Positions 36,944-45,777 of a stretch of DNA of 64,000 nt are shown here, piece by piece. Each line of letters opens with the position of its first letter. Position 1 is the stretch's first letter. Location: assembly GCF_003434055.1 (NCBI RefSeq), contig NZ_QVEX01000003.1, forward strand, positions 248,001 through 312,000, written 5' to 3'. The translations under genes were made by a program, and so were the position numbers. The notes under the pieces were generated by a model. The model made no database searches, had not been told where the DNA came from, and saw only the letters and a program-made list of their open reading frames with translations. This DNA comes from Enterocloster aldenensis (GTDB lineage: Bacteria; Bacillota; Clostridia; Lachnospirales; Lachnospiraceae).

Positions 36944-38194
36944 ATGACAGCGGAATTGATTTCAGTGGGCACCGAACTGTTAATGGGGAATATTGTGAAC
37001 AGCAATACCCGGTTCCTGGCGGAAAAGTGCGCCCTCCTTGGATTCGATATGTATTATCAGGTCACGGTGGGGGACAATTACGGACGGATGAAGGATGTGA
37101 TTGAAACAGCCCTTAAACGGTCGGACCTTATCATACTGACCGGAGGCCTGGGTCCCACGGAAGATGACCTGACAAAGGAGGTATGCGCCGCCGTCATGGG
37201 TATGGAGCTGGTGGAAGACCCGCATACAAGGAAGCATCTGGAAGCATTTTTTGTAAATAACATATACAGGGAGATTCCGGAAAACAATTGGAAAATGGCC
37301 ACCGTGCCAAAGGGTGCGCTGGTCCTTGACAACCATAACGGCATGGCCCCGGGGCTGATCCTGGAACGGGAAGGCAAGGCTGCCATTTTGCTTCCGGGAC
37401 CTCCGGGAGAGCTGTACCCCATGTTCAATGACCAGGTGTTCCCATGGCTTCAAAAGCGCCAGCAGTCCGTCCTTGTATCCAGGATGGTAAAAATCTGCGG
37501 ATGCGGCGAGAGCCAGGTGGAGGACCGGATACTGGACCTGATTGACAGCCAGACCAATCCCACCATTGCAACGTATGCCAAGACCGCTGAGGTACATCTG
37601 CGGATCACGGCCAGGGCCGGGAACAGGGAAGATGCAGAGGCCCTGATTGAGCCGGTGCTGGAAGAAATCAGCAGGCGGTTCAAGGAGAAAATCTATACCA
37701 CGGATGAGAAGGTCAGCCTGGAGATGGCGGTGGTGGAGCTGTTAAAGAAGCATAAGCTTACCATGTCAACGGCTGAATCATGTACAGGAGGCATGGTTGC
37801 GGCTAAGCTGGTCAATGTTTCCGGGGTGTCCCAGGTGTTCATGCAGGGCATGGTCACTTATTCCAATGAAGCCAAGATGCGTCTTCTGGGAGTGAAGGAG
37901 GAGACGCTTAAGGCTTACGGGGCAGTCAGCGGGCAGACCGCTGCTGAGATGGCGGCAGGAGGCGCTGCCATGAGCCGGACCGATGTCTGCGTGGCCATCA
38001 CAGGCCTTGCAGGGCCGGACGGCGGCACGGATAAGAAACCGGTGGGACTTGTGTATATGGCATGCTGCCTTAAGGGAAAGGTGACGGTGCGGGAATATCA
38101 TTTTAAGGGAAACAGGGATAAGATACGGGAACAATCCATGATGAAGGCCCTTGATTTGGTGCGCCTTTGCATATTGGAACAGGGAGATTGTTAA
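36944..38194 (+). CDS. cinA: Competence/damage-inducible protein CinA
   Basis: 416 residues. N-terminal molybdopterin-binding-like domain (ELISVGTELLMGNIVNSN, ILTGGLGPTEDDLT) and C-terminal CinA domain (STAESCTGGMVAAKLVNVSG, AVSGQTAAEMA, ITGLAGPDGGT). Family members hydrolyse NMN to NaMN and ADP-ribose. GAGGGAGG lies in the end of pgsA. In many Firmicutes recA follows cinA; here it does not. Confidence 0.94.
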   Translation: MTAELISVGTELLMGNIVNSNTRFLAEKCALLGFDMYYQVTVGDNYGRMKDVIETALKRSDLIILTGGLGPTEDDLTKEVCAAVMGMELVEDPHTRKHLEAFFVNNIYREIPENNWKMATVPKGALVLDNHNGMAPGLILEREGKAAILLPGPPGELYPMFNDQVFPWLQKRQQSVLVSRMVKICGCGESQVEDRILDLIDSQTNPTIATYAKTAEVHLRITARAGNREDAEALIEPVLEEISRRFKEKIYTTDEKVSLEMAVVELLKKHKLTMSTAESCTGGMVAAKLVNVSGVSQVFMQGMVTYSNEAKMRLLGVKEETLKAYGAVSGQTAAEMAAGGAAMSRTDVCVAITGLAGPDGGTDKKPVGLVYMACCLKGKVTVREYHFKGNRDKIREQSMMKALDLVRLCILEQGDC

Positions 38195-38196
38195 CA

Positions 38197-39546
38197 TTGC
38201 AGATAAAAAGAATGAAACGACAGCTTTCAGCGGCCTGCCATTATTCCTATACACGGCTGGCCCTGAATTATTATATGTATTATGAGACCTCCCTTGAGGA
38301 ATCCCTGCCGGACAACAGGCTGGAGCCGCTTAATACGGCTTTCCACGGCCTGCTGCGCGGGTTCCTGGATGGGACCTGCGCAGAAGACGCCTTGTGGGGA
38401 CTGAGGAGTCAGGTGATGGCGGAGATGGAGACAGCCACTGCCTACACCGATGCATTCCAGGCATATGAATATGTGCTGAACCGGCTGGAAGGGCGGTTTG
38501 CGCCGCAGCCAGTGGGGACCATGGGCGGGGAAGACCATGATGAAGCCATGACAGAGCGCATCATGGCCTATATCACGGATGCACGGGATGCCATTACGGT
38601 AAATGAACGGATCCGTTCCGTCCTTGGACAGCTTCCGGTCAGGCTTACCAGGAACAGATTCTTTTCACTGGTGGAGGAAGGGCTTTCAGTGTACCGGGGA
38701 AGCACCAGGGAAAGCCTTAATGATATGTTCTATATCCTGCGCTCCGAAGCCCTGCTGTACGTTCCTGCCGACATGGTGACCGGGTACGGGGAACTGCATT
38801 CCATCCTGGAGGAATTCAGGACAGCGGACTATAAGTCCATGACCCAGTCATCCTACCGGCACCTTACGGATGAGATGAAGCGGGCCGGCCATATGCTGAT
38901 GGAGGACACGGCCAGGCTCATGTTGCTGATGGAACTGGTGAATGATCTGTATGTGCTCTTCCTCTCCAGGGCCAGCGCTATGATGGAGGTATCCGAGGAG
39001 CAGTGCCTGAAACGGATTCTTTCAGGAATCCTGTCTTTGTTTGAGGCGGGAGCGGATGCGCCTATCCCGGATGGGATCACAGGGCTTTTAAACCGGCTGG
39101 AAGGACGTCAGGAAGCCTATTTTGAACAGTGGATGGAGGACGGGCTTTCATCCGGGGAACTTAAGGATATAAAAAGCCAGGAGGGCGAAGCCTCAAAACT
39201 TTACAAGGTGGAGATGCTCTTGTCAGGAAGTTCCTTCATGTCCCTTGAGCCTGCCGGACCGGGGGACGGTGAGATTGTGGACCAGGCAGGACTTACAGAA
39301 GCAGCCAACCGGTTTTTTGAGGAGTTTTCCGCTGCCTTTGAGGGGCAGCCAAGGTTGCTGGTGCGTGCTGTCATGGCAAAGGTCCTTTCCAGCCTTCCTG
39401 TATTCTTCCAGTCCTTGGATGAGGTGCAGGAATATATCAGGAACAGCCTGGTAAGCTGTACGGATTACATGGAAAAAGCCATTACCATGAAGCTGATTAC
39501 GGATATGATGGAGCAGGATGGTATGGAAGAGGATGATATATTTTAG
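38197..39546 (+). CDS. Uncharacterised helical protein
   Basis: 449 residues with a TTG start (AGGGAGA ten bases upstream); ATG 38212 is the alternative. Mostly acidic, helical, without signal peptide or membrane segment. Recognisable pieces are CHYSYTRLALNYYMYYE at the start, RSVLGQLPVRLTRNRFF (~145) and YMEKAITMKLITDMMEQDGMEEDDIF at the end. I do not recognise a domain. It directly follows cinA and precedes a group with sporulation-linked relatives (DUF2953, GerW), so a sporulation-phase or cell-envelope role is possible but only inferred. Confidence 0.75.
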   Translation: MQIKRMKRQLSAACHYSYTRLALNYYMYYETSLEESLPDNRLEPLNTAFHGLLRGFLDGTCAEDALWGLRSQVMAEMETATAYTDAFQAYEYVLNRLEGRFAPQPVGTMGGEDHDEAMTERIMAYITDARDAITVNERIRSVLGQLPVRLTRNRFFSLVEEGLSVYRGSTRESLNDMFYILRSEALLYVPADMVTGYGELHSILEEFRTADYKSMTQSSYRHLTDEMKRAGHMLMEDTARLMLLMELVNDLYVLFLSRASAMMEVSEEQCLKRILSGILSLFEAGADAPIPDGITGLLNRLEGRQEAYFEQWMEDGLSSGELKDIKSQEGEASKLYKVEMLLSGSSFMSLEPAGPGDGEIVDQAGLTEAANRFFEEFSAAFEGQPRLLVRAVMAKVLSSLPVFFQSLDEVQEYIRNSLVSCTDYMEKAITMKLITDMMEQDGMEEDDIF

Positions 39547-39617
39547 GCACATTGGTCAGGTATGCCGTACTCCGGTAAGATGCGGGACATGGAGAAAATG
39601 TGACAGGAGATGAATGT

Positions 39618-39956
39618 ATGCGCTGGTGGAAGCATTTGTATATGGGGGACAGGGCTTTGAAGAACAGGGCCAAAGTCCTCATGGGAATCCGCGAGGGAAG
39701 GACAATCCCGGACACATATGTGATTACTCTTCCTGAGAGTGGGAATCATATACTTGACATACGTCCTGTCCTGCTGCTGACTGAAAAGGAACGGGAGGAT
39801 GAGGGATTCCTTATTCTGGGGGTGGCAAAGGGGTACGGCGAAGCCGGTGAGGTGGTCCGGTCCATGGTAGACGACATGTACCGTGCCACAGGAGCATTTG
39901 ACTGGAATGCTTACATGGGATACCTGGACGCCGCAGATCAAAGGGATGACACGTAA
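39618..39956 (+). CDS. Uncharacterised small protein
   Basis: 112 residues. Start MRWWKHLYMGDRALKNRAKV, then IREGRTIPDTYVITLPESG and an acidic end. No signal or membrane segment. The ATG is set by CAGGAGA seven bases upstream. Ten bases separate it from the DUF2953 gene, so they are surely co-transcribed. No function recognised. Confidence 0.75.
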   Translation: MRWWKHLYMGDRALKNRAKVLMGIREGRTIPDTYVITLPESGNHILDIRPVLLLTEKEREDEGFLILGVAKGYGEAGEVVRSMVDDMYRATGAFDWNAYMGYLDAADQRDDT

Positions 39957-39965
39957 GGAGGCAAA

Positions 39966-40895
39966 ATGATCCATATTCTGCTTATGATATTAAAAATAAT
40001 CGGAATCATCCTCCTGGTTATCCTGGGAATCCTGCTTCTGATTATACTGGCCGTCCTGTTTGCGCCGGTCCGGTATAAGGCTGAGTTTTCCTGGCATGGG
40101 GAACCGGACCTGGCCTTAAAGGCCAGCTGGTTTTTACACCTGCTTTCTTTCCGTGCGCTTTATACGAAGGAAGGCCTGAAATTCGTGGTCAGGGTCCTGG
40201 GCTTCAGCCTGTTGGGCAAGCATGACAAGGATGCCTTAAAGGACGCGGCGGATGCGGTAAAAGACGGGACAGAGGATGTCCTGGACCAGGAGGGGCAGAC
40301 CCTGTACCATGAACTGGAAGAGGACGAGGCCAGGTACAGGAAATCGGCGGAGGAGAGGAGTTCTTTGGGCAGGCACGCAAAAGCGGAAGCAGAAGGTGCA
40401 GAAGCCGGAAAGGACACGCCCCCTGCTTCTGGGGATCCGCAGTCCCTGCCCGGGCGGATCCGGTCCCGGGCAAAGGCCCTGTGGGAGAAACTTAAGTTTT
40501 CTTTTATCCGCATCCGTGATAAGCTAAAAGGGATGCAGGCCTTTGCACAGGATAAAAAGGCGTGGCTGGAGGATGGGAAGAACCAGGCCAGCCTTAAGCT
40601 GCTCTACCGGCAGGTGAAACGTCTGATTGCCCATATCTGGCCGCGGAAGGGAAAGGGAAGTATCACCTTTGGTTTCGAGGACCCTTATACCACGGGACAG
40701 GTGCTTCAGGCATTCAGCCTGATTTATCCGCTCTTTTACAAACAGCTTGCCCTGCATCCTGTGTTCGATGACAAGGTATTGGATGCAGAGGGAAGCTTTA
40801 AGGGCAGGATACGCCTGGCCTATCCCCTGTGGCTGGCAGTCCAGGTGTTCATGGATAAACATACCCGCAGGATGATCCGCGGTTTTATAAAATAA
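39966..40895 (+). CDS. DUF2953 (YtfI-like) membrane protein
   Basis: 309 residues. One or two N-terminal membrane helices (~5-33), then FAPVRYKAEFSWHG, a charged variable middle (~85-185), and the conserved C-terminal block GSITFGFEDPYTTGQVLQAFSLIYPLF broken across ~235-262. In B. subtilis the relative ytfI sits before ytfJ, as here. Function unknown; localised to the membrane. Confidence 0.8.
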   Translation: MIHILLMILKIIGIILLVILGILLLIILAVLFAPVRYKAEFSWHGEPDLALKASWFLHLLSFRALYTKEGLKFVVRVLGFSLLGKHDKDALKDAADAVKDGTEDVLDQEGQTLYHELEEDEARYRKSAEERSSLGRHAKAEAEGAEAGKDTPPASGDPQSLPGRIRSRAKALWEKLKFSFIRIRDKLKGMQAFAQDKKAWLEDGKNQASLKLLYRQVKRLIAHIWPRKGKGSITFGFEDPYTTGQVLQAFSLIYPLFYKQLALHPVFDDKVLDAEGSFKGRIRLAYPLWLAVQVFMDKHTRRMIRGFIK

Positions 40896-40913
40896 AAGAG
40901 AAGAGGACATACT

Positions 40914-41342
40914 ATGGCAGAGAATCAGTTCACATCTACAATAGAAACATTATTCAAGGGCATGGACCAGTTTGTCACCACCAAGACAGTGGTGGGGGAG
41001 CCTGTGCAGGTGGGAGAGACCATCATTGTCCCCCTTATTGACGTAACCTGCGGAATGGCGGCCGGGGCTTTTGCAGAGGGCGCGAAACAGAAACAGAAAG
41101 GCGGCGGGGGCATGAGCGCCAAGATGAGCCCCAGCGCTGTCCTTGTCATCCAGAACGGGGTCACCAAGCTGGTCAATGTAAAGAACCAGGATGCCATCAC
41201 CAAGGTGATTGACATGGCGCCGGATTTCATCAATAAGTTCATGGGCGGCAAGCCGGCTGTGCCGGATGAGACCCTGCAGGCTGCAAAGGATACTGCATCG
41301 GCGTATGATACAGGTAAAACCGAGCACATGGATGTAAAGTGA
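40914..41342 (+). CDS. ytfJ: Sporulation protein of the GerW/YtfJ family
   Basis: 142 residues. FTSTIETLFKGMDQFVTTKTVVG, then VGETIIVPLIDVTCGMAAGAF and a Gly-rich stretch (KQKGGGGMSAKMSPSAVLV), diagnostic of YtfJ/GerW. GerW is needed for normal spore germination in B. subtilis. Ribosome site AGAGGA. It follows its usual DUF2953 partner. Confidence 0.9.
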   Translation: MAENQFTSTIETLFKGMDQFVTTKTVVGEPVQVGETIIVPLIDVTCGMAAGAFAEGAKQKQKGGGGMSAKMSPSAVLVIQNGVTKLVNVKNQDAITKVIDMAPDFINKFMGGKPAVPDETLQAAKDTASAYDTGKTEHMDVK

Positions 41343-41452
41343 TGGAAGGAAACGGACCCAGGAGGGTAAAATAACCGGCAAAGGTAATGATTCCCGGATT
41401 TCTGCATATGATGAAATATAGCTTGTTGCAGAATGGGGGATATGATTAAGAT

Positions 41453-41590
41453 ATGAGAAGAATATGCGGTCTTATGCTGTTCTGCTTCGGATTTGGGATG
41501 GCAGTGCTGCTCTTTATTCCGGAGACAATCTTTACTTTCCTGTTCGTTATCGGCTGTCTTGTATTGGGATATAATCTCTTTTGCTGTTGA
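41453..41590 (+). CDS. Small hydrophobic membrane protein, 45 residues
   Basis: Reads MRRICGLMLFCFGFGMAVLL, then a short IPET turn, then FTFLFVIGCLVLGYNLFCC. Two membrane helices with a tight turn and a Cys-Cys end. GGGGGA lies about 12 bases upstream. The clean start, two-helix shape and terminal NLFCC suggest a real gene; the role is unknown. It stands between ytfJ and the convergent rpmB. Confidence 0.6.
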   Translation: MRRICGLMLFCFGFGMAVLLFIPETIFTFLFVIGCLVLGYNLFCC

Positions 41591-41741
41591 TGGAGCGGTT
41601 CGAAGAGGAAGTCAGATAAGGTATACAGGGCCATCCGGCAGTATCTCGTTGCTGCGGGGTGGCTTTTTGACGCCCGGGACAGAGGGCACGGCGGCCTTTC
41701 GTGCTTCATTGACAGAATCTGGTTTATGGACGGATTTTTGG

Positions 41742-41784
41742 ACAAAAAGAAGGCATTGCCAAAGCTCTTAAGCTTCACAATGCC
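41742..41784 (-). terminator. Terminator of rpmB
   Basis: On the - strand: GGCATTG / CAATGCC outer stem, AAGCT / AGCTT inner stem, followed by TTCTTTTT. Confidence 0.8.
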
Positions 41785-41811
41785 CTCAGACGTTCCCCGG
41801 ATTCTGTTTCA

Positions 41812-41997
41812 TTAAGCCCTCTCTACAAGGCCTGAACGTAAGCAGGAAGTACATACGTACATTCTCTGGGTTCCACCGTTAACCTTGACTTTAACGGACT
41901 TAACGTTAGCTTTCCACATCTTGTTGGATCTTCTATGGGAATGGCTCACTTTATTACCGAAATGAGCTGCCTTTTCACAGATTACACACTTAGCCAT
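41812..41997 (-). CDS. rpmB: 50S ribosomal protein L28, zinc-ribbon form
   Basis: 61 residues. MAKCVICEKAAHFGNKVSHS and the end MYVCTSCLRSGLVERA give two CxxC pairs, so this is the zinc-binding form of L28. AAGGAGG on the - strand fixes the ATG at 41997. Promoter at 42061-42089, terminator just past the stop. Confidence 0.96.
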   Translation of the reverse strand: MAKCVICEKAAHFGNKVSHSHRRSNKMWKANVKSVKVKVNGGTQRMYVCTSCLRSGLVERA

Positions 41998-42060
41998 ACT
42001 ATTGCACCTCCTTAGCACGTTACTTGGATTCTTCCACTAAGAAAAATCCACAACAAATGT

Positions 42061-42089
42061 ATGATACCAGAAAGTGATAAAATTTGCAA
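42061..42089 (-). promoter_or_regulatory. Sigma-A promoter of rpmB
   Basis: On the - strand: TTGCAA (42089-42084), 17 bases, TATCAT (42066-42061). Confidence 0.65.
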
Positions 42090-42166
42090 GTGAAAAAACA
42101 AAAATTTATTTCTTTTTTTCAGAAAATAGTGTATACTGTCTCTAGTAAATGAATGGAGGCATGTGT

Positions 42167-42523
42167 ATGAAGGGAAGAATCAGCAATAAGATGGGCGAAA
42201 TACAGATTAACCCGGAAGTGATTGCTTTATATGCAGGAACCATAGCGGTAGAGTGTTTTGGCATTGTCGGGATGGCCGCTGTCAGCATGAAGGACGGGCT
42301 GGTCAAACTGCTTAAAAGAGAGAGCCTGACCCATGGAATTAATGTGGTTATTAATGATAACAGGATATCCTTTGATTTTCATGTAATCGTATCCTATGGG
42401 GTCAGCATATCCGCAGTATCTGACAACTTAATCGAAAGCGTGAAATATAGAGTAGAAGAATTCACCGGCATGGAGGTTGAGAAAATCAACATCTTTGTGG
42501 AAGGTGTGAGAGTGATTGATTAG
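42167..42523 (+). CDS. Asp23/Gls24 family envelope stress protein
   Basis: 118 residues. INPEVIALYAGTIAVECFGIVGMA and KYRVEEFTGMEVEKINIFVEGVRV are the conserved blocks. Ribosome site GGAGG at 42155-42159 selects ATG 42167 over ATG 42149/42161. A TATACT -10 is at 42132-42137 with a poor -35. Members of this family act near the membrane; a copy upstream of the FakA gene is common (YloU-YloV in B. subtilis). Confidence 0.88.
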   Translation: MKGRISNKMGEIQINPEVIALYAGTIAVECFGIVGMAAVSMKDGLVKLLKRESLTHGINVVINDNRISFDFHVIVSYGVSISAVSDNLIESVKYRVEEFTGMEVEKINIFVEGVRVID

Positions 42524-42536
42524 GAGGAAGTAACTT

Positions 42537-44237
42537 GTGGGTATAAGTACAATTGATGCCGGGAAATTAAAGAACGCCTTCCTGGCAGGAGCAAAAGGCC
42601 TTGAGGCCAAGAAAGACTGGATTAATGAACTGAACGTGTTCCCTGTACCTGACGGGGACACAGGTACGAATATGACGCTTACAATCATGGCAGCTGCAAG
42701 GGAAGTGGCGGAATTGGAGAATCCAACCATGGACCAGCTGGCAAAAGCCATTTCCTCGGGTTCCTTAAGGGGGGCCAGGGGTAATTCAGGGGTTATCCTT
42801 TCACAGCTTTTAAGAGGATTTACAAAGGAAATAAAATCAGTAACAGAGATTGATACCACAACCCTGGCCAATGCCATGGTGAGGGGTACCGAAACAGCAT
42901 ACAAGGCTGTCATGAAGCCAAAGGAAGGAACCATACTGACGGTTGCAAAGGGCATGTCGGACAAAGCCCTGGAGATGGCTTCCCAGACAGACGATATAGA
43001 AGAATTTGCAAGGGAAGTCATTGCCTATGGCGATTATGTACTGGAGCAGACACCGGAAATGCTGCCTGTGTTAAAGCAGGCTGGCGTGGTGGATTCCGGC
43101 GGCCAGGGCCTGATGCAGGTGGTGAAAGGCGCGTTTGACGGGCTCACAGGCAGGATGACGGATGTCTCCCTGGGCGGTGCACCTGCGCAGAAGGGACCTG
43201 AGGCGCCAAAGTCCCGGACAGCCGCCCTGACGGATATTGACACTGCGGATATCAAGTTCGGATACTGTACGGAATTCATCATCAATCTGGATAAGGAATA
43301 CTCGGACCAGGATGAAATCCAGTTAAAGTCCTACCTGGAATCCATTGGCGATTCACTTGTGGTGGTGTCGGATGACGAAATCGTGAAGGTTCACGTGCAC
43401 ACGGACCATCCAGGGCTTGCATTTGAAAAAGCCCTTACCTATGGCTCCCTGTCCCGCATGAAGGTTGACAATATGAGGGAAGAGCATCAGGAGCGCATCA
43501 TCAAGGACTCCGAGAGGCTGGCAAGGGAACAGGCGGCCAGGAAGGACGAAGATGCAGGGCAGCCATCCAAGGAGCGCAGGACCTACGGGTTCATAGCGGT
43601 GTCAAGCGGTGACGGCCTTAGCGAGATATTTAAGGGAATCGGCGCAGACTACCTGATTGAAGGGGGGCAGACCATGAACCCCAGCACGGAAGATATGCTG
43701 AATGCCATCAACAAGGTGAATGCGGACAATATCTTCATCCTTCCCAATAATAAGAACATCATCATGGCAGCCCAGCAGGCAAGGGATCTGACCGAGGATA
43801 AGAACATTATCGTGATTCCTTCCAAAACAGTGCCCCAGGGAATCACGGCCCTTGTAAACTTCATGCCAGACCTGTCAGCCGAGGAGAACCTGGCTGCCAT
43901 GACAGAGGAGATGGACAATGTAAAGACGGCCCAGATAACCTATGCGGTACGAACCACCAATATTGACGGAATGGAGATTGAGGAAGGGGATATCATGGCC
44001 ATCGGGGATCATGGGATGCTGGCGGCAGGCAAGTCCGTGGACCGGGTGGCATTGGATGCCTTAAAGTGCATGCTGGATGATGATTGCGAACTGGTCACCG
44101 TGTATTACGGAAGCGATGTGGGTGAGAATGCGGCAAAAGCCCTGGTAAGCCAGGCTGAGCAGATGTATCCGGATAAGGAGATCGAACTTCAGTACGGAGG
44201 CCAGCCCATTTATTATTATATGATTTCCGCGGAATAA
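42537..44237 (+). CDS. fakA: DAK2/DegV fusion kinase (YloV, FakA-like)
   Basis: 566 residues. N-terminal DAK2 (DhaL-like) nucleotide-binding domain: NELNVFPVPDGDTGTNMTLT (Asp-rich metal site), GSLRGARGNSGVILSQLLRG. Middle and C-terminal parts are the DegV-like organisation of FakA. In S. aureus FakA phosphorylates fatty acids bound by FakB. GTG start with AGGAGGAA upstream. Co-transcribed with the Asp23 gene, the YloU-YloV order. Confidence 0.9.
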   Translation: MGISTIDAGKLKNAFLAGAKGLEAKKDWINELNVFPVPDGDTGTNMTLTIMAAAREVAELENPTMDQLAKAISSGSLRGARGNSGVILSQLLRGFTKEIKSVTEIDTTTLANAMVRGTETAYKAVMKPKEGTILTVAKGMSDKALEMASQTDDIEEFAREVIAYGDYVLEQTPEMLPVLKQAGVVDSGGQGLMQVVKGAFDGLTGRMTDVSLGGAPAQKGPEAPKSRTAALTDIDTADIKFGYCTEFIINLDKEYSDQDEIQLKSYLESIGDSLVVVSDDEIVKVHVHTDHPGLAFEKALTYGSLSRMKVDNMREEHQERIIKDSERLAREQAARKDEDAGQPSKERRTYGFIAVSSGDGLSEIFKGIGADYLIEGGQTMNPSTEDMLNAINKVNADNIFILPNNKNIIMAAQQARDLTEDKNIIVIPSKTVPQGITALVNFMPDLSAEENLAAMTEEMDNVKTAQITYAVRTTNIDGMEIEEGDIMAIGDHGMLAAGKSVDRVALDALKCMLDDDCELVTVYYGSDVGENAAKALVSQAEQMYPDKEIELQYGGQPIYYYMISAE

Positions 44238-44268
44238 AGATAAGAAGAATGATAAGAGGACGGATTAT

Positions 44269-44874
44269 ATGGCAAGATGGACGAGAGATGAAAGGCTGGA
44301 CCAGCCCCAGGACTTTGTCCGGTTCATGATGGAAGATTATCTGAATAAAGGCGGGTTTAAAAAGAAAATCCATAAAGGCGAGGAAGTGTGGCAGGAGGGA
44401 GAGGGCATCCTGTCCTCCGCCCGGTTCATCCGCTACGAATATGCCGATGGGCTGTTCCATCTGGAGGCGTGGATTGGCAAGCGCAGGGAGAATGCCCTCA
44501 AAGGATTTGTGGGCGCACTGCCCAAGAAGATGTTCAGGGAAAGTCTGGAGGAACTTATCCGGCTCCTGCACCAGCCGCTGCCCCAGGCCCGGGAAGGGGA
44601 AGCCGGCAGGGTGGTGACCATACAGGTGCCTGACCACGCAAAGTACGCGGTACCGGCCATGGTTGTTTCCATAGTGGGGATTATTGTGGGCCTTATGCTG
44701 TCTCCCCTGGGAGGAATCCTTCTTGGAAGCGTGGGGATCTCGCTGGGACAGAATGCCAGGAACTCCAGCAAGGGCAACATTGCAAGGGCTTCCGTCATCC
44801 TGGGGACAGTGGCCGTCATAGCCGCTATTGTGGGTTATATACTTAATATGATATTTTTGTTTTCATTTTTTTAA
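44269..44874 (+). CDS. Membrane protein with DUF4190-like C-terminal hairpin
   Basis: 201 residues. A soluble N-terminal domain of ~115 residues (MARWTRDERLDQPQDFVRFM...YADGLFHLEAWIGK) is followed by two or three hydrophobic helices with small-residue motifs (GIIVGLMLSPLGGILLGSVGISLGQ in pieces, and ARASVILGTVAVIAAIVGYI). The hydrophobic half resembles DUF4190; the soluble half is not recognised. The gene is 31 bases after fakA and 22 before the Bax-inhibitor gene. Confidence 0.7.
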   Translation: MARWTRDERLDQPQDFVRFMMEDYLNKGGFKKKIHKGEEVWQEGEGILSSARFIRYEYADGLFHLEAWIGKRRENALKGFVGALPKKMFRESLEELIRLLHQPLPQAREGEAGRVVTIQVPDHAKYAVPAMVVSIVGIIVGLMLSPLGGILLGSVGISLGQNARNSSKGNIARASVILGTVAVIAAIVGYILNMIFLFSFF

Positions 44875-44896
44875 ATGATGAGAGGAGAGATGATAA

Positions 44897-45601
44897 ATGA
44901 ATGAAGAGATGATGAACAGGTCCTATGAAGTACAGGTGGAGAGGGAATCCCTTGGACGTTACACTGCCAAGACCTTTGGCTGGATGTTTGCCGGTCTCCT
45001 GATTACCTTTGCAGTTGCTGTGGGCGGCCTGCTGACAGGCGCCATAGCATATGTGTATTCCATTCCTTACTGGCACTATATCCTGTTTGCAGCTGAAATC
45101 GGCGTGGTTCTATTCCTTTCAGCCAGGATTGAGAAGATGTCCGTGGGAATGGCAAGGTCCATGTTCTTCCTGTATGCGGTACTGAACGGGCTTGTGTTCT
45201 GCGCATACCTGATTATTTTTGACCTGACCATCCTGTGGATGGTATTTGGGATTACTTCCGTGTTCTTTGGAATCATGGCCCTCATTGGCTGGTTTGGGAA
45301 CATCAACTTTGCAAAACTCCGTCCGTTTATGGTCGGCGGATTGATTTTCCTGGTATTCTACTGGCTCCTTGCCATGTTTATCGATTTGAGTGCATTTGAG
45401 ACAGGGGTGTCCATGTTTGGGATTTTCCTGTTCCTGATTTTTACCGCGTATGATACAAAGAAAATCCAGGCCTATTATGAATACTATGGCCAGGTTCCGG
45501 AGATGGCTGCCAAGGCTTCCATTTTCTCCGCGCTTCAGCTTTACCTGGATTTCATCAACCTGTTCATTTACCTGCTGCGCGTTCTGGGCCGCAGGAAATA
45601 A
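44897..45601 (+). CDS. Bax inhibitor-1/YccA family membrane protein
   Basis: 234 residues, seven predicted membrane helices. LGRYTAKTFGWMFAGLLITF near the start and FTAYDTKKIQAYYEYYGQ...LQLYLDFINLFIYLLRVLGRR at the end are typical. BI-1 proteins act as pH-dependent calcium leak channels in the cases studied; a housekeeping membrane role is likely here. Confidence 0.9.
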   Translation: MNEEMMNRSYEVQVERESLGRYTAKTFGWMFAGLLITFAVAVGGLLTGAIAYVYSIPYWHYILFAAEIGVVLFLSARIEKMSVGMARSMFFLYAVLNGLVFCAYLIIFDLTILWMVFGITSVFFGIMALIGWFGNINFAKLRPFMVGGLIFLVFYWLLAMFIDLSAFETGVSMFGIFLFLIFTAYDTKKIQAYYEYYGQVPEMAAKASIFSALQLYLDFINLFIYLLRVLGRRK

Positions 45602-45631
45602 GCAGACAATCAAATACGCTGCCATATCCTT

Positions 45632-45665
45632 TCAGGCCCTGACACAAGATGCTGTCAGGGCCTGA
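45632..45665. terminator. Hairpin after the BI-1 gene
   Basis: Perfect 13-bp stem TCAGGCCCTGACA with its complement and an 8-base loop. No clear T-run, so termination is likely but not certain. Confidence 0.5.
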
Positions 45666-45777
45666 TGCATTCAGGGACAGGATTGAGGGCGGGCACAGAT
45701 ATAATTTTGTCTAGCCAAAATCAGGAAATGATTGTATAATTCAATCATTGAATCACCACAATGAAAGGGGAACACTT

